This document shows positions 21,710 through 33,009 of a stretch of 64,000 nt of DNA, one piece after another; the stretch's first letter is position 1, and each line of letters starts with the position of its first letter. The stretch lies in the NCBI GenBank assembly GCA_029204225.1, contig CM055101.1:4715246-4779245 (forward strand). The letters are read 5' to 3'. The DNA comes from Diphasiastrum complanatum. Lineage: Eukaryota > Streptophyta > Lycopodiopsida > Lycopodiales > Lycopodiaceae. The translations under genes and the position numbers were made by a program. Under the pieces are notes generated by a model. It saw only the letters and a program-made list of their open reading frames with translations, did not search any database and was not told the DNA's origin.

Positions 21710-22190
21710 AGCATATGGGATAAACATGATGAATGTGGCTTGGATTTCTACTTATCCAATTCCTAATCCAATAGAAGATGAACTCATACTAGTTGGTCAT
21801 GCTTTATCTTATAACGACGAGGCTGAATGAATTGATGAGCAAATTTTTCGTCATATGATGCATCAAATTCTAGATCAACTTCCAACAAAAACTCCAAAAG
21901 TGGTTATATTGAAGGATGATAAACCTACAATTGCTATGACAAAGAAGTAGACAAAACAACACTACAATAAAGTTTTCAAATGGATTAATCCCGCAAATGA
22001 GGCAATTATGAAGGTGGACCATGAGATCAATGATGATTTTGCTTCAACACAACAAATGAACAAAGGAGAAAAAAAGATGGAACCAAATATTGATAAGGAT
22101 GATTCCTTGAGTCGCAAATCAATGAAGGCAAAATCCTCAGAGCCAAGTAATCAACTTCTAAGAGTAAAATAAAAAAAGCTACACTTTGGA
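21710..22190 (+). pseudogene. gypsy fragment: spacer between protease and RT
   Basis: The plus strand reads YGINMMNVAWISTYPIPN, EDELILVGHALSYNDEAE, DEQIFRHM and LDQLPTK. These match the region YGVNMINVAWLSPEP...HSLSYDEEAELTYEQILHHM of the gypsy element at 38742-38113. Two stops are present. It belongs to the same Tat-like family but is only this small piece. Confidence 0.75.
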
Positions 22191-22202
22191 TGATGTGGTA
22201 AT

Positions 22203-22277
22203 CACATTGTAGTATAGTGGTGCATATTTCTGCCTATCACATGGACAACCTAGGTTCAATCCCCAAAAATGGTGCCA
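22203..22277 (+). pseudogene. tRNA-Asp-like relic ending in CCA
   Basis: The 72 nt plus CCA align without gaps to plant tRNA-Asp(GUC) as I recall it, at roughly 50 of 72 positions. The A box (TAGTATAGTGG) and B box (GGTTCAATCC) are kept. The anticodon position reads ATC. Most differences are C-to-T or G-to-A. Nuclear tRNA genes do not encode CCA, so an encoded CCA suggests retroposition of a mature tRNA or of a reverse-transcription primer. Acceptor and anticodon stems are poorly paired, so it is not a working tRNA. Confidence 0.65.
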
Positions 22278-25276
22278 AATTTGTACTCCTATTACCATAT
22301 GGCATCTCTAGTTGATACAACTAACTTGGCATGCATTGTCCCTTTGACAGTTTGGTATTTTTTAGGTAATATATTTGTCTTGCTCTAGCACTTTTGTCCT
22401 TTTAGAGTGGCACAGTGGAAGCATGGTGATAATTTGACATTCCTATGCTAGATTCCATTACGGTGGCTTTGCATGCATGTGCTTGCTATGAGACGTATAT
22501 GACCCACAACTCTAATATCTTCATCTAGCACTAGTGGAATATTTGGCTTGCATGGGACTTATTTTATGAACTTTTGCCAATATATCCTAGTATACATGAA
22601 AGGTTTATTAAACATTATGATAGGCTCGTATTGCTATTTCACGATAGCACTATTAGTCATAAGTAGCACCTTCTATTTATTTTGGATGACGTGATTGTTC
22701 TTTCTAGACAACATTATACGATGACACCCTTGACATTATATCCACATGTATTCCATCATTATGACATAGCACTCTCTAGCAATGTTGATTCTATTGATGC
22801 TAGTCTTTCACATTCTTGGGTGATGCTACCTATTTGGGAGGCACTCATATGTGGAGTCAATACTTATACGATGCTCTTGTGGCACTCTCATCCTATCTAA
22901 TAGTAGTTTCCTATGTGTAGCAATATTATATTGATACATCATAGTAGAGTTCCTTTATCATGCTACATGACGACAAGGTTTCTATGGCATGATCCTTCCT
23001 TATCTATAATAGAGTTTTTACTACACACTTTTGGCATGTCTTGTTGTTATTTGGCAAAAGTGTATCTATGTGGCATTATACAACTCATGCCATCTAATTA
23101 ATGGTGATGCCTTTACTTAGCACTCTCGGTCCCAACAAATCATTTGAGAAACTTTCAACTGCAAAAGGGCCCTTTCAAAAGATTTTGTTTTGTCTCCCAT
23201 TTTTTATACATGTGGATTAATATAATTTTCTCCAATAGACCTCAACATGATAGACAAAAACTCCCATAATGTGGTAATAGACTCTAGTTGCCCATCAAGA
23301 AGGTCTTAAAAGCTTGCTATTGGCCTATCAACTTGCCCATAGTCAAAAATGGTTGCATGGGCACAAACTTCGAACTCAAAGTTGAACAACATTGAGGATA
23401 GGCTTACATGGCATTCCTTGTAGGGCCCATATTGAGTCATGGTTCTGCATGATAACCTTGTTTGCATTCTTGGTCCATCTCATAGCTTGAAATGGTTCAG
23501 CATGATAACTTCGTTTGCATTCTTGATCCATCTCAGAGCTTGAATCGTTCACCACCTCATTTCATAGTTCCTTTATGTTGTAGGTTTTGTTAAGAATAAA
23601 TACTTTTGTAGCAGATACACATTATAGACTTTTTTTGTTATAAGCTATACAACAGTGAGACTATGACACCATTTCCAGCATATGTGTTGCTGGCAGGTTT
23701 ATATCTTGCAACACTTACGTAGCCCACATTGAGGGCCATGACATGTATTTCATTTTATTTGTAGGGTTTTCTATATGTCCACATTGCAAAGGATGTTCAT
23801 AAAAATAGAGGAGATTTAAGGATACTTCCCTCAAGAACACAAGTTTGGGAATGTGACAATCGGGAACAAAGTTTTTTATTTGGGCTATTTTTCACTTTTT
23901 GGCTATATTTTTATTTTTTTAAAATCGCCCAACTTTGACATGAATTCAATAAATTTCATGAATAATTTTCCTTTAAAATGATAATTTATCACTATATTGT
24001 AAGAATCAATAACTATATAAAGTTTTATGCGCTTGATTTTGCTATAATTTGGCTATTTTATATTCTGAAATAAAAAACCCTGATCGAGAATATGTTTCCA
24101 AGTTTTCCAAAAATGGGAATGTGTTTTTCCATGCTCCCACTTGTCACGTTCCCAAAAAGACCCAAAGTTATAAAAATAGCAAAGAATTTGTTGTGGTACT
24201 TTTGTTTATATACCAATTCTTTTCACACACACACACACACACACACCAAACAATAGACTAAACTCCCAAACAAATATACAAATAATAAGTCATCAATTCA
24301 ACTTATGATTACCAAGAGGGTTTATGAGTTAAGGATTAGTGGCCCAAATATCGTGCATGGGATGACCCAATGCCAATAATAGTTGTTAACTACCAACAAG
24401 ACTAGTTCCTAGAGCCCAAATCATATGGACCAGTGAAAAATAAGAATGTGCACCAATGGAGTGTTAAGGGTAGACTATCGAACTAATAATTGTATTATAA
24501 AAGTTTCTTTCCAATTTTTTGAACTAAAATATAAATCCATTACATTGAGTCAAAGCCTACTAAATTAAACTATCGATAAATCAAAGTTCACGATAAAAAT
24601 TTTACATGCCCATACCATGCCTTCAAATTTTGACTAATTCATTAGATCTACACTAAAAAAATTTACACCAAATCTTATGTTCATTTTGGGTAAAAATAAT
24701 GAATGTGTTCGTTCTGCATTTATACATGGAAATTGTATCTCCAGTGACCTCTACAAGTTAGGATCATTTTAGAAGTTATTTAGGGTGAGAGGAGATAAGG
24801 CAGGATATACAACTTCCAAAATGACCCTAGAAGTGCCATTTCCCAAGGTGCTGCTGCTTCTCATGCAGCTCAAGATAAAAGAGCTGGATTATTCACATGT
24901 CACTCTTGGAGAATACTTTATTCTTTTTGCCTTGGAAACTTATGGGTGTGTGCATAAGAAATTCAATGATTTTATATCAACTTGTGCAGGAATTTGCAAC
25001 GAAATTCCAAGGATGTGATGCATCACCTTTATCTATCATTATGTCCTATTATCGTCAATGAGTTTCTGCCACTTTACAACGCATTCAAGCACTTGCGATA
25101 CTTCGACGTGTCGTAGTTGCAGGAACGGTTGCTTCACAGCTTTCTGCACTACCTAAACTTGCAACTATCTTACCTAGTGAGTTATATCAGGCAGTAGGCT
25201 TTCAATAGCTACTTTGTGCGTTTTTTTGCTTTGTTATAGTTGACGTACTTGGATATCTCAATTCACATGATGACCT
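22278..25276. other. intronic sequence, no gene seen; CA microsatellite
   Basis: AT-rich with only chance frames. A (CA)n run is at 24223-24247. Motif pairs such as GATAACCTTGTTTGCATTCTTGGTCCATCTCA repeated near 23450 and 23505 show local duplication. No family is recognised. Confidence 0.5.
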
Positions 25277-25431
25277 TTATGCTTTTATGCTTTCTAATGC
25301 ATCCCTTTGTACTCTTTCCCATCTTTTATTAATAAAAAGAGGAAGTTTGTTAATTTTACATTGCATACTTAGTTCAATAAGGATAAGGATGTGCGACATA
25401 GTACAATTCTCGTGGAAAGAAAGAAAAGAAC

Positions 25432-27189
25432 CTGATATGAGGGCTACTGGGGGATTGGATTCTGATGGACGGGTACAATTAGTGCCATTGCGATATCCGT
25501 CCCCGATCAGACCTTTCTCACAAGAACAATTGTATGTGCCGTGAAGATTTGCACATGTCGCATTTTCTGCACAATTATTCAAACTGGGGTTTGCACATTC
25601 ATTTACGTCTGCAGGTCCCACAAAAGAACAAATTATAGAGAGAACAGAAAGAATTTATCACAATGGTGTGGCTTTCATAACATAGAGGCAATCAATCACC
25701 TTGACCAAATGCGTACTGTAATCTAAAAAAAAGGTTAATGAAGCAGCCTAGATTCCTCAAAACCTCCAAATTTGCTTAATCTTAACAAAACATGTTAGAT
25801 CAAAGCTCCACATTCAAGTTCATGTGGGCCACTATAGACTTAGAAAAGAGAAATCTTGAATTTCATCGACAGCATCAAAAGGAACATAAATAAAATGCCA
25901 AGGAGAAAAATTGCACCATTCTCAGATGGAAACCCTTAGCTATTTTAACACTGACATGATGTTTTTACGTTCTTACCTGCGCAGCCGGTCCCATTCTTAT
26001 ATCCATCGCCTTCATAGCCGGTGGCAGTGCACTCACAAAAATAGCCAGAAATGTCTCCAGATTCGTTACAACTGCTGAGTGGGCCCTTATCAAAGCAGGC
26101 ATAGTCTGGCTGGGATTTGGCAACTGTACAATTTGGGTAATCCAGTATTGCCCAGACAAGTCGGACTCCGTACTGCCCAATTCCAACCCCACCGGGATTC
26201 CAGGTGTGGTAGGTCGTTGTGTCCAGAATGCTAGAGAACCCACAAACATTGTCCTGACCTGTAAAGTTAATACCTCTGCCCTGCATGTAGATTTGCCGAG
26301 ATGCTTTCATGATGACAATGCAACAAGAATAATCATTGCAATAATGCAGATCAAATTGATTTATACAAGGAGGTCCACATATTCCATCACCAGAGTATAA
26401 TGACTCTAATGGGCCTTCCATTGAATATGCCCCAATGGATCCGCAACCTGTCACCAAAAAGATATTTTGGGAGCTTATAATGTAAGGGCCATAAGGATCA
26501 AGCTCTAAACTTGCATTCGCAAGGCCAGAACAATCCCCATTCTCGGCTGGGGTTTTTGCCATGGCTTTGATTTTTGTTGTATTGATGCTCAGATAATTGG
26601 AACTGATGTTAATAACCTGAAAGGGGCCTGATGGAGTTGAAAGGAATGGCCATGGGCCAGATGGATCTTCCAGGTTTTCTTGTGCTAGCGAGTTGTTTGA
26701 GTCAGTACAATTCAGTTCATATTGAGAACTGCGCGCACATGTACAATTCAGTTCATATTGAGAACTGCGCGCACATTCAGGAGAAAGGCCGAAGGGGTAG
26801 GGAATGGCTACTTTCCCACACGCCCGCTTACATTCATGGGAATCAATAGATATTGGTGCTAGCACTGGCGCTGGAGGCAATTCTGCTGTAATTAGCGGGT
26901 CTTGATGCACTGAGGAAAGATTTGCCGGTCTGAATGATGTAAGGAGTGGGGGTTGTCCTTTGATTTGGACTACTGAGGACCTATCAACAGAACTCAATCG
27001 ATCATTGGGTATATGGAATCGCTTGCTTTTCTGCTTACGAAGATAAGTGTAATAAATATTTCGATCGACACTAAACTGGTTTAGAGCAACAGATACTGCA
27101 GTAAGTATCAAACAAATAGTACATACTAAAGCTAGAATCAGTACTTTCCTTGATGTATATGCTACTCTGATTTGTCTGTCCATGTCCAT
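25432..27189 (-). CDS. WAK-like receptor kinase, ectodomain exons (exons 1-2)
   Basis: Exon 1 is 27189-25977 (donor CAG/GTAAGA) and exon 2 is 25608-25432, both phase 1. The product starts MDMDRQIRVAYTSRK. A hydrophobic signal-anchor at about residues 14-38 follows, then a Pro/Ser-rich linker. A galacturonan-binding-type Cys-rich domain comes next (ECKRACGKVAIPYPFGL...C; CGPPCINQF...YSCC), with several N-x-S/T glycosylation sites. It ends with an EGF-like module and, in exon 2, a calcium-binding EGF module (DVNECANPSLNNC...GTYNCSCEKG). WAKs use this part to bind pectin or oligogalacturonides outside the cell. Joined to 9863-7480 it gives an uninterrupted 899-codon receptor. A 36-bp exact tandem duplication lies in the Cys-rich domain. 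Confidence 0.85.
26705..26776 (-). repeat. exact 36-bp tandem duplication in WAK ectodomain
   Basis: Two identical 36-bp units follow each other and encode CARSSQYELNCT twice. The duplication is in frame and adds two cysteines and an N-glycosylation site right after the IPYPFG motif. The lack of any difference points to a recent event or an assembly artefact. Confidence 0.9.
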
Positions 27190-27940
27190 ACTTGCTTTCT
27201 TATGAATCTCCTGTATAGTTGTGTGAGTGCTAATTCACAGTTGTGTACTCTCACCCTGCCTTGCAACAAAAACAAGTATTGCTTTTTGGCTGATTTATGT
27301 AGCGTCCATAGATTGCCAAAGTCCTATAGTCCATTGAAAATATATTACAAAACTATGAGTTAACGTAAAATAACTTCTAAGTATAGTGGAAGGCCCGACT
27401 TCGAGGGCGTTGAGGCGCCGAGGGTGGCACCCCGAGGGCACCTCACAAGGGGGAAGGCCCAAGGTAGGAGGCCATCTCCAAGAATAAGGTTTTATTGAAA
27501 TTGCCAAAAAAATCTTTTTACTATTGTTAATAAAATTCAGGGTATCCACGCAACAAAGAGTATGCACAAATGTTCACATATAGCCCTAAAATCTAGACCT
27601 AGAATCATAAAAAGACAATCTATATTGGGATTGATTTTTGAAAAGGTTCCTTCATGGATTCTAAAGCTTACAAGCAAAATTTTAATCCCTCTTCCAAAAA
27701 AGCCTTATATCAAAGCTTATACTACGCAAGAATGATTAGATTGTAGTATTACTCCAATACTACACATTGAACACTAGATTGAAAGCTTGAAAAGCTCAAA
27801 TCTAATTCTCTGTTGGAGATCTAATACCTATCTCCCACTTTATTTTTTATTTTCATCATTCTCTTTGGTTGTTTTTAATTTTTAAATCATTGAGTGAAAC
27901 TCAAGCTTCCTCCCTTAGACACTAATTCCATTCTTTTAGT
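27190..27940. promoter_or_regulatory. upstream region of WAK-like gene, with GC-rich patch
   Basis: The 5' flank of the minus-strand gene. A possible TATA-like ACATAAATCA lies near 27293-27302. A GC-rich patch (about 27390-27475) with repeated CGAGGG and GAGGGC motifs stands out in AT-rich DNA. No transcription start can be fixed from sequence. Confidence 0.3.
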
Positions 27941-27944
27941 TGAT

Positions 27945-28120
27945 CATGATAATTATAATGGCACTTATTTGAATATCCATCGTTGATTCTATAAGACAAC
28001 TTTTGTTGAGAGCTATTTACATAAATCATATCAATTTGGTATTTTGATGAGAAGGTTTTTTGATAATTATAATGACACTCATTTGAATATCCATTGTTGA
28101 TTCTAGAAGACAAGTTTGTC
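27945..28120. repeat. imperfect direct repeat, ~120-bp spacing
   Basis: The block GATAATTATAATG.CACT.ATTTGAATATCCAT.GTTGATTCTA.AAGACAA occurs at about 27949-28005 and again at about 28065-28118. Confidence 0.7.
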
Positions 28121-28129
28121 GGGAATTAT

Positions 28130-29515
28130 TCTTATAAAACTTGATTGTAAGATTCAGTACTGATTATGTCTTTTTCTTATATTCGTATCTTAAAATTTTG
28201 TGACCCCAATTTTTTCCACATCATACCAAATTTTCATAGAAGAGATATTATTTATTAGAAAGAACAAATGAAAGATGTGTAATAGGAAATTTAAACTAGA
28301 TTACATTTAATTGGATATGGTTATTCATTTCTCAAAGCATCATAGTAATAGGTAGTTGTGAGATTATTTTATATAGATAATCATTATAAGGGATTCTAAA
28401 TTTGAATTAGAGTTTCAGTGGATAATCGCATATTTAATTATAATCTAAATAGGTGTTATCTTGTGCATTGCCATGATGTAAGAAATGGCTGGATGTAAGT
28501 GCATCGAGCTAAAAAAAAATTGAGATTAACGTCTAAATATGAAAAAGAAAAAGAAGATTGTGAGGAATGTAATAATCAAATTTTTAATGGAATCAAATAA
28601 GCGTCAATGTTCAAATTTTTCTTATCAAGACAACCTTATAAAACTTAAAACAAGTTTAGCAAATTAGTTATTTGCATGGATTAACATATTAGAAAAACAA
28701 TTCGATCTTGATCACTTGTATCAACATTTGTTAGATTGCTTCCACTACTTAATATATTGGTGTCTCTAATTACAATAAGATAAGATGAGAGAATATTGTA
28801 ATCTGAACAAGTTTTAAATCTTAACATGAAATTTATTTTAAAGATGATATTTATGCAAGCATGAGATAGACCAATGCAAGTACTACTGGAATTGATAAGA
28901 AAAAATTACAATTGTATTATGATTGGGGGTGTTTTTATATATATGAAGTCATAGCATGTAATAGGCTACTTACTACATGCTAAACTTAGTAATGGGTACA
29001 TGAGTAAGCTTCAATTTGGCAATGTTGACAAGCTCCAAGTCATATTTACGAGAATTAAACTGTCTCATAGATTATCTTAAAATTAAAAAATAGGGTGTTA
29101 TTACAGTACCAAGTCAAAAAACTCTGAAAAGAACTTGCATGTTCATAGAATATTTTCATGAGTTTCTTTAATCTTAAAAGTGATAGTATACAAAATGAGC
29201 ATATGTTTTATGATATATAAGGAACTATTTTAAATGAGTAGAAATCATCTATGCATGTATATTTGGATGTCATTATTGTATTAATATTTTCTTTCTAGAG
29301 TTTTCTTAGATCAATATAGTTGTGGTGACATTTATCCATGCTATATTGATACATATTAAATTTTGATTTTATAACAACAATTTACCAAATGTTTTATTAT
29401 TTATCAAACATAACTTGAATATATCAAGTAAAAATAACTCCAAGTGTCTCACTTAATGTGAACCAACTTGCAATTAAATTCAACAATAGGTCCCATCTAT
29501 TTGTCCCATTTAAGA
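28130..29515. other. AT-rich stretch, no gene seen
   Basis: Very AT-rich with no frame above chance and no recognisable element. Confidence 0.5.
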
Positions 29516-29526
29516 TTTGTTATCTC

Positions 29527-29745
29527 ATATAGCTAAATCATCACACACTAGGAAATAGCTAAAGTTAGCACACGTTAGGTCAGCACATGCTAGGAAGTAG
29601 CTAAGTCAGCATATGCTAGGAAGTAGCTAAGTCATCACATGCTAGGAAATAGCTAAGTCAGCACACGCTAGGAAATAGCTAAGTCAGCACATGAAATAGC
29701 TAACACACTAGAAAATAGCTTAGCCATCACACGCTAGGAGATTAT
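29527..29745. repeat. 26-bp tandem repeat (minisatellite)
   Basis: About eight imperfect copies of AGCTAAGTCAGCACATGCTAGGAAAT. Units differ mainly by CATG/CACG and TCAG/TCAT exchanges, and one or two are shortened. Confidence 0.85.
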
Positions 29746-30258
29746 TTCCTTGTTGAGATTTATTGATATAGCAAAATTAGACAAATAAATTTTTATTTAT
29801 GTACTAATACTTTTCATATAATGGCAAACAATCAAAATTTAGACGAATTATTATGGAATTTGTTATATTCATATCATAGTTTTGACTACCAAATACAAGA
29901 AGAGAAAAATAACAAGAGATACATGATTTGATCTCTATATCTCCAATGTCTATTTAAAACATCTTGTTTATGTTTCACAATGTTATATTATAATCAAATT
30001 AACAAGCAATAAATCATGAAATATCTTTGCCTAATGAATATAAAATAATGATTTTGATTGTCAATATAATGTATTCTCACATTTTTGTAATGCATATTTA
30101 TAATCATTTATGTCAGATTGTCATGAATTTACCAATATTATCATTCTTATCACAAGACACACTAGTAAAGGTCACCCTACAACAAAGAACCTACATCATT
30201 GTGCATCATTTTTTTAATGATTTTGACATTCTACAAGTAATTTTTTAAGTTAGCATGC

Positions 30259-30434
30259 CAATGTGCTAGCTTTAAGAGCTCTATAAATATTCAGTTTGAT
30301 CAAAATAAGTGTATATTCAAAAGGTAGCAAAGACACCTAAATAGGCCCTTTAAAAAATAGATTGTTACCTTTTGAATATATATCTATTTTGATTACAAAA
30401 AATTGTTTATGGAGTTCTAAAGTCTAGCACATTG
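30259..30434. mobile_element. fold-back or MITE-like inverted repeat, ~176 bp
   Basis: The left arm (CAATGTGCTAGCTTTAAGAG...ATTCAAAAGGTAGCAA) is the imperfect reverse complement of the right arm (TTGTTACCTTTTGAAT...TCTAGCACATTG). Each arm is about 72 bp and the loop about 30 bp. There is no coding capacity. It could be a MITE or another hairpin repeat. No target duplication was established. Confidence 0.7.
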
Positions 30435-30534
30435 ATGTACTAGTCTATAAAAATATTCATAAGTTTTTTCATCTAATTTATATAGTACTATTTACTAGTA
30501 TTAGATAGGTCTTAGAAGTGGTAGACCTTAAGTC

Positions 30535-31583
30535 TCACAAAATAGCTTTTGTTTGAGTTAATCTAGTCATATGCAAGTTAATGGATTCACCTCTATAAAG
30601 GATCCCAAAATCTAGTGTGCCTGATATGTATCTCAATATTCTTTTGGCACATTTCCAATGGATAACTAATGGATCTTGCATATTTTGACTAAGCTTGCAA
30701 ACACTATAGCAAATATCAGGTCTTGTTATGGTTATCCACATTAAGGAGCCAATAAGTTGCCTATAAAGAGTGATGTCCTTGAAGGATCTTTCATCCTCTT
30801 TATTGGTCACTTTTACATCATGCTCCATAGGAGTCTCTACATGCTTGCATCCATGCATGTTAAATCTATTGAGTAATGAAATGGCATACTTAGATTGACA
30901 AATGAAGACATAATCAAAAAATCTAAATACTTCCATACACAAAATGAAGTGCAAAATCCTGAGATCTACCATCTTGAACTCTTTGGATAGATCTAGCTTA
31001 CTTTTCTCAACACCTTCTAAATCATCTCCACTAAGTATGATATCATCAACATAAAGTAATAAAAGTACAATGCCTTTTGCACTAAATCTTATGTACAAAG
31101 TGGGATCATACTCACTAGGAGTAAACCAATAGAGATAAGAAAAGTATTGAGCCTTGTGTTCCAAGTTCTAGAAGCTTGTTTCAAACCATACAAGCCCCTC
31201 TTGAGATGACACACCTTGTCTTCCATACCTTGGTTGATGAAGCCCTCGGGCTGCTCCATGAATATATCCTCTTCCAAATGACCATTTAAGAAAGCATTTG
31301 ACACATCCATTTGAAACAATAACCAATCAAAGTGAGAAGTAAGAGCAATAATTAGTCTTACGGTGACCATCTTTGCCATGGGTGCAAAGGTCTCATCATA
31401 ATCTATGCCCTTTGATTGAGCATACCCCTTGGCTACAAGCCTTGCCTTTGGCTTAGAAACACTCCCATCTTGATTCAAGTTGAGCTTATAAACCCACTTA
31501 CATCCAATTACATTCCTATCCAAAGGTAGATCAACAAGCATCCAAGTATCATTCTCCATCAATGCATTGTACTCATCACACAT
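30535..31583 (-). pseudogene. copia reverse transcriptase and partial RNase H
   Basis: 31583-31089 carries MCDEYNALMENDTWMLVDLP, GCKWVYKLNLNQDG, DETFAPMAKMVTVRL, FQMDVSNAFLNGHLEEDIF and LYGLKQASRTW. A frameshift near 31,110 moves to the frame 31164-30535 with YDPTLYIRF, LLLYVDDIILSGDD (YVDD), ETPMEHDVK and GSLMWITITRPDI. RNase H is lost after GILYRGES, where unrelated sequence begins, so the element could not complete cDNA synthesis. Confidence 0.85.
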
Positions 31584-31673
31584 AGCTTGAAACCACTCCT
31601 TTGATTCTAAAGCTTCACTAACATTTGAAGGCTCTTCAAAAGATGTGATGAAGGCATAAGAAGAAGTACTTCC

Positions 31674-32993
31674 CTAGGCTTGCTTACCCTTGTCCTTGTA
31701 TGTGAGCCTTAATGGCTCCATCCTTGACCTTGTGGATCTTCTTGGTGTGCTTGGTGTTCTTGGTTCTAGCTCCTCCTCATGATCAATCTCCTCCTTGATC
31801 TCGAGTACCTCTCTTCCAATAGAGTGGTTAGATGAATCATCTTCAAGCTTATGCATTCTAGTCTCATCAAAAATGATCTCTCTAGAAATGACAACCCTTT
31901 GAGAAGAGGGGATGTAGATTTTGTAACCTTTGCTTGCATTGCCATAACCTACCATGATCCCCTTCATGGATGATGGATCCTCCTTGGTTCTTTTGTCCAA
32001 AGGGACATGTACATAGAAAATGCATCCAAACACCTTCATGCTTTTGAGATTAGGCTTTTCTCCATACAATAACTCATAAGATGTTTTACCATTTATAGAG
32101 CTACATGGAACTCTATTACATAAGAAGTTAGCACACATGAGAGCTTCTCCCCAAAAAGACTTAGTTAGGCATGCATCTAAGCTTAGAGCTTTAGAACACT
32201 CACATAGTGTCCTATTTCTTCTCTCAGCCACCCCATTTTGTTGAGGGGTGTAGGGGCAAGATAACTCCTTCTTGATCCCTCCTTGATCACAAAAGTCTTT
32301 AAATTCATTGGAGATATATTCTCCTCCATCATCACTTCTAAAGAACTTGATCTTGTGATTATGATGCTTCTCAACAAAAGTCTAGAGCTTTACAAAACTC
32401 TCAAAAACATGTGCTTTAGAGGAAAGTAGATATACCCATCCATATCTTGTGTAGTCATCTATAAAGGTGACAAACATTGCAGCTCCACCCTTGTTCTTTG
32501 TGCTAGCAAAATGCACATCCGAGTGGATCAACTCGAGAGGATGATTTGTCTTTGTGATTGAGCTTGAAAAAGGTAACTTGTGTGCCTTATCCAAGGCACA
32601 AGCTTCACATACCCTTTCTTCCTTTGCCAAAGATCTTGGAAGGCCAAGAGCAAGCTCCTCCTTGCACATAGCGTCCATGGACTTGGTGTTGACGTGACCT
32701 AGCCTCTTGTGCCACAAGTCAAATGTGGTCATCTTGGTCTCCTCGGCTACCATCACAACTTGGCTAGGATTTACAAAAGCATCAAGCTTAAATAACCTCC
32801 CAAACCTTGTTCCCCTTGCTATGATCATCCCACTTTTCTTGATGTTGCATACATTAGTAGAGATCTCCACAATGAAACCATGATCTAAAAGTTGGCCAAC
32901 ACTAAGCAAATTCTTAGTGATGCTAGGAATGAAGAGAACACCATCTATCTTAGTCTTCTTGGAGGATCCTATGCATAAGAGAATGGATCCCAC
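31674..32993 (-). pseudogene. copia GAG-preintegrase and integrase
   Basis: The frame 32993-32382 contains the HHCC zinc domain (WHKRLGHVNT...CEACALDKAHKLPF) and FVTFIDDYTRYGWVYLL with the first catalytic Asp. A stop at about 32380 precedes FRSDDGGEYISNEF (second Asp) and NGVAERRNRTLCECSKAL (Glu). Next come GKTSYELLYGEKPNLKSMKV, GIMVGYGNASKGYKIY and the linker RRSTRSRMEPLRLTYKDKGK. A further stop ends the frame at 31674. All DDE residues remain. Confidence 0.85.
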
Positions 32994-33009
32994 ACCTTCA
33001 ACTTTACAT

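Larger units (their letters stand above)
9864..25431 (-). other. inferred giant intron (15.6 kb) of WAK-like gene
   Basis: The upstream exon ends ATATCAG before GTTCTT (25432/25431) and the downstream exon starts after AATGCAG at 9864/9863. Both splice sites are phase 1 and the joined codon is Gly. The interval holds only transposable-element remnants, repeats and a tRNA relic. The donor GTTCTT is weak. The alternative is that the two halves belong to different, broken genes. Confidence 0.6.

Noticed and set aside
22260-22277. tRNA-Asp-type primer-binding site of a minus-strand gypsy element
   Set aside because: The similarity to tRNA-Asp extends over all 72 nt including the A box, well beyond a PBS, and no LTR end is visible beside it.
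29527-29745. CRISPR-like array
   Set aside because: The units are contiguous without unique spacers and lie in plant nuclear DNA; it is an ordinary minisatellite.
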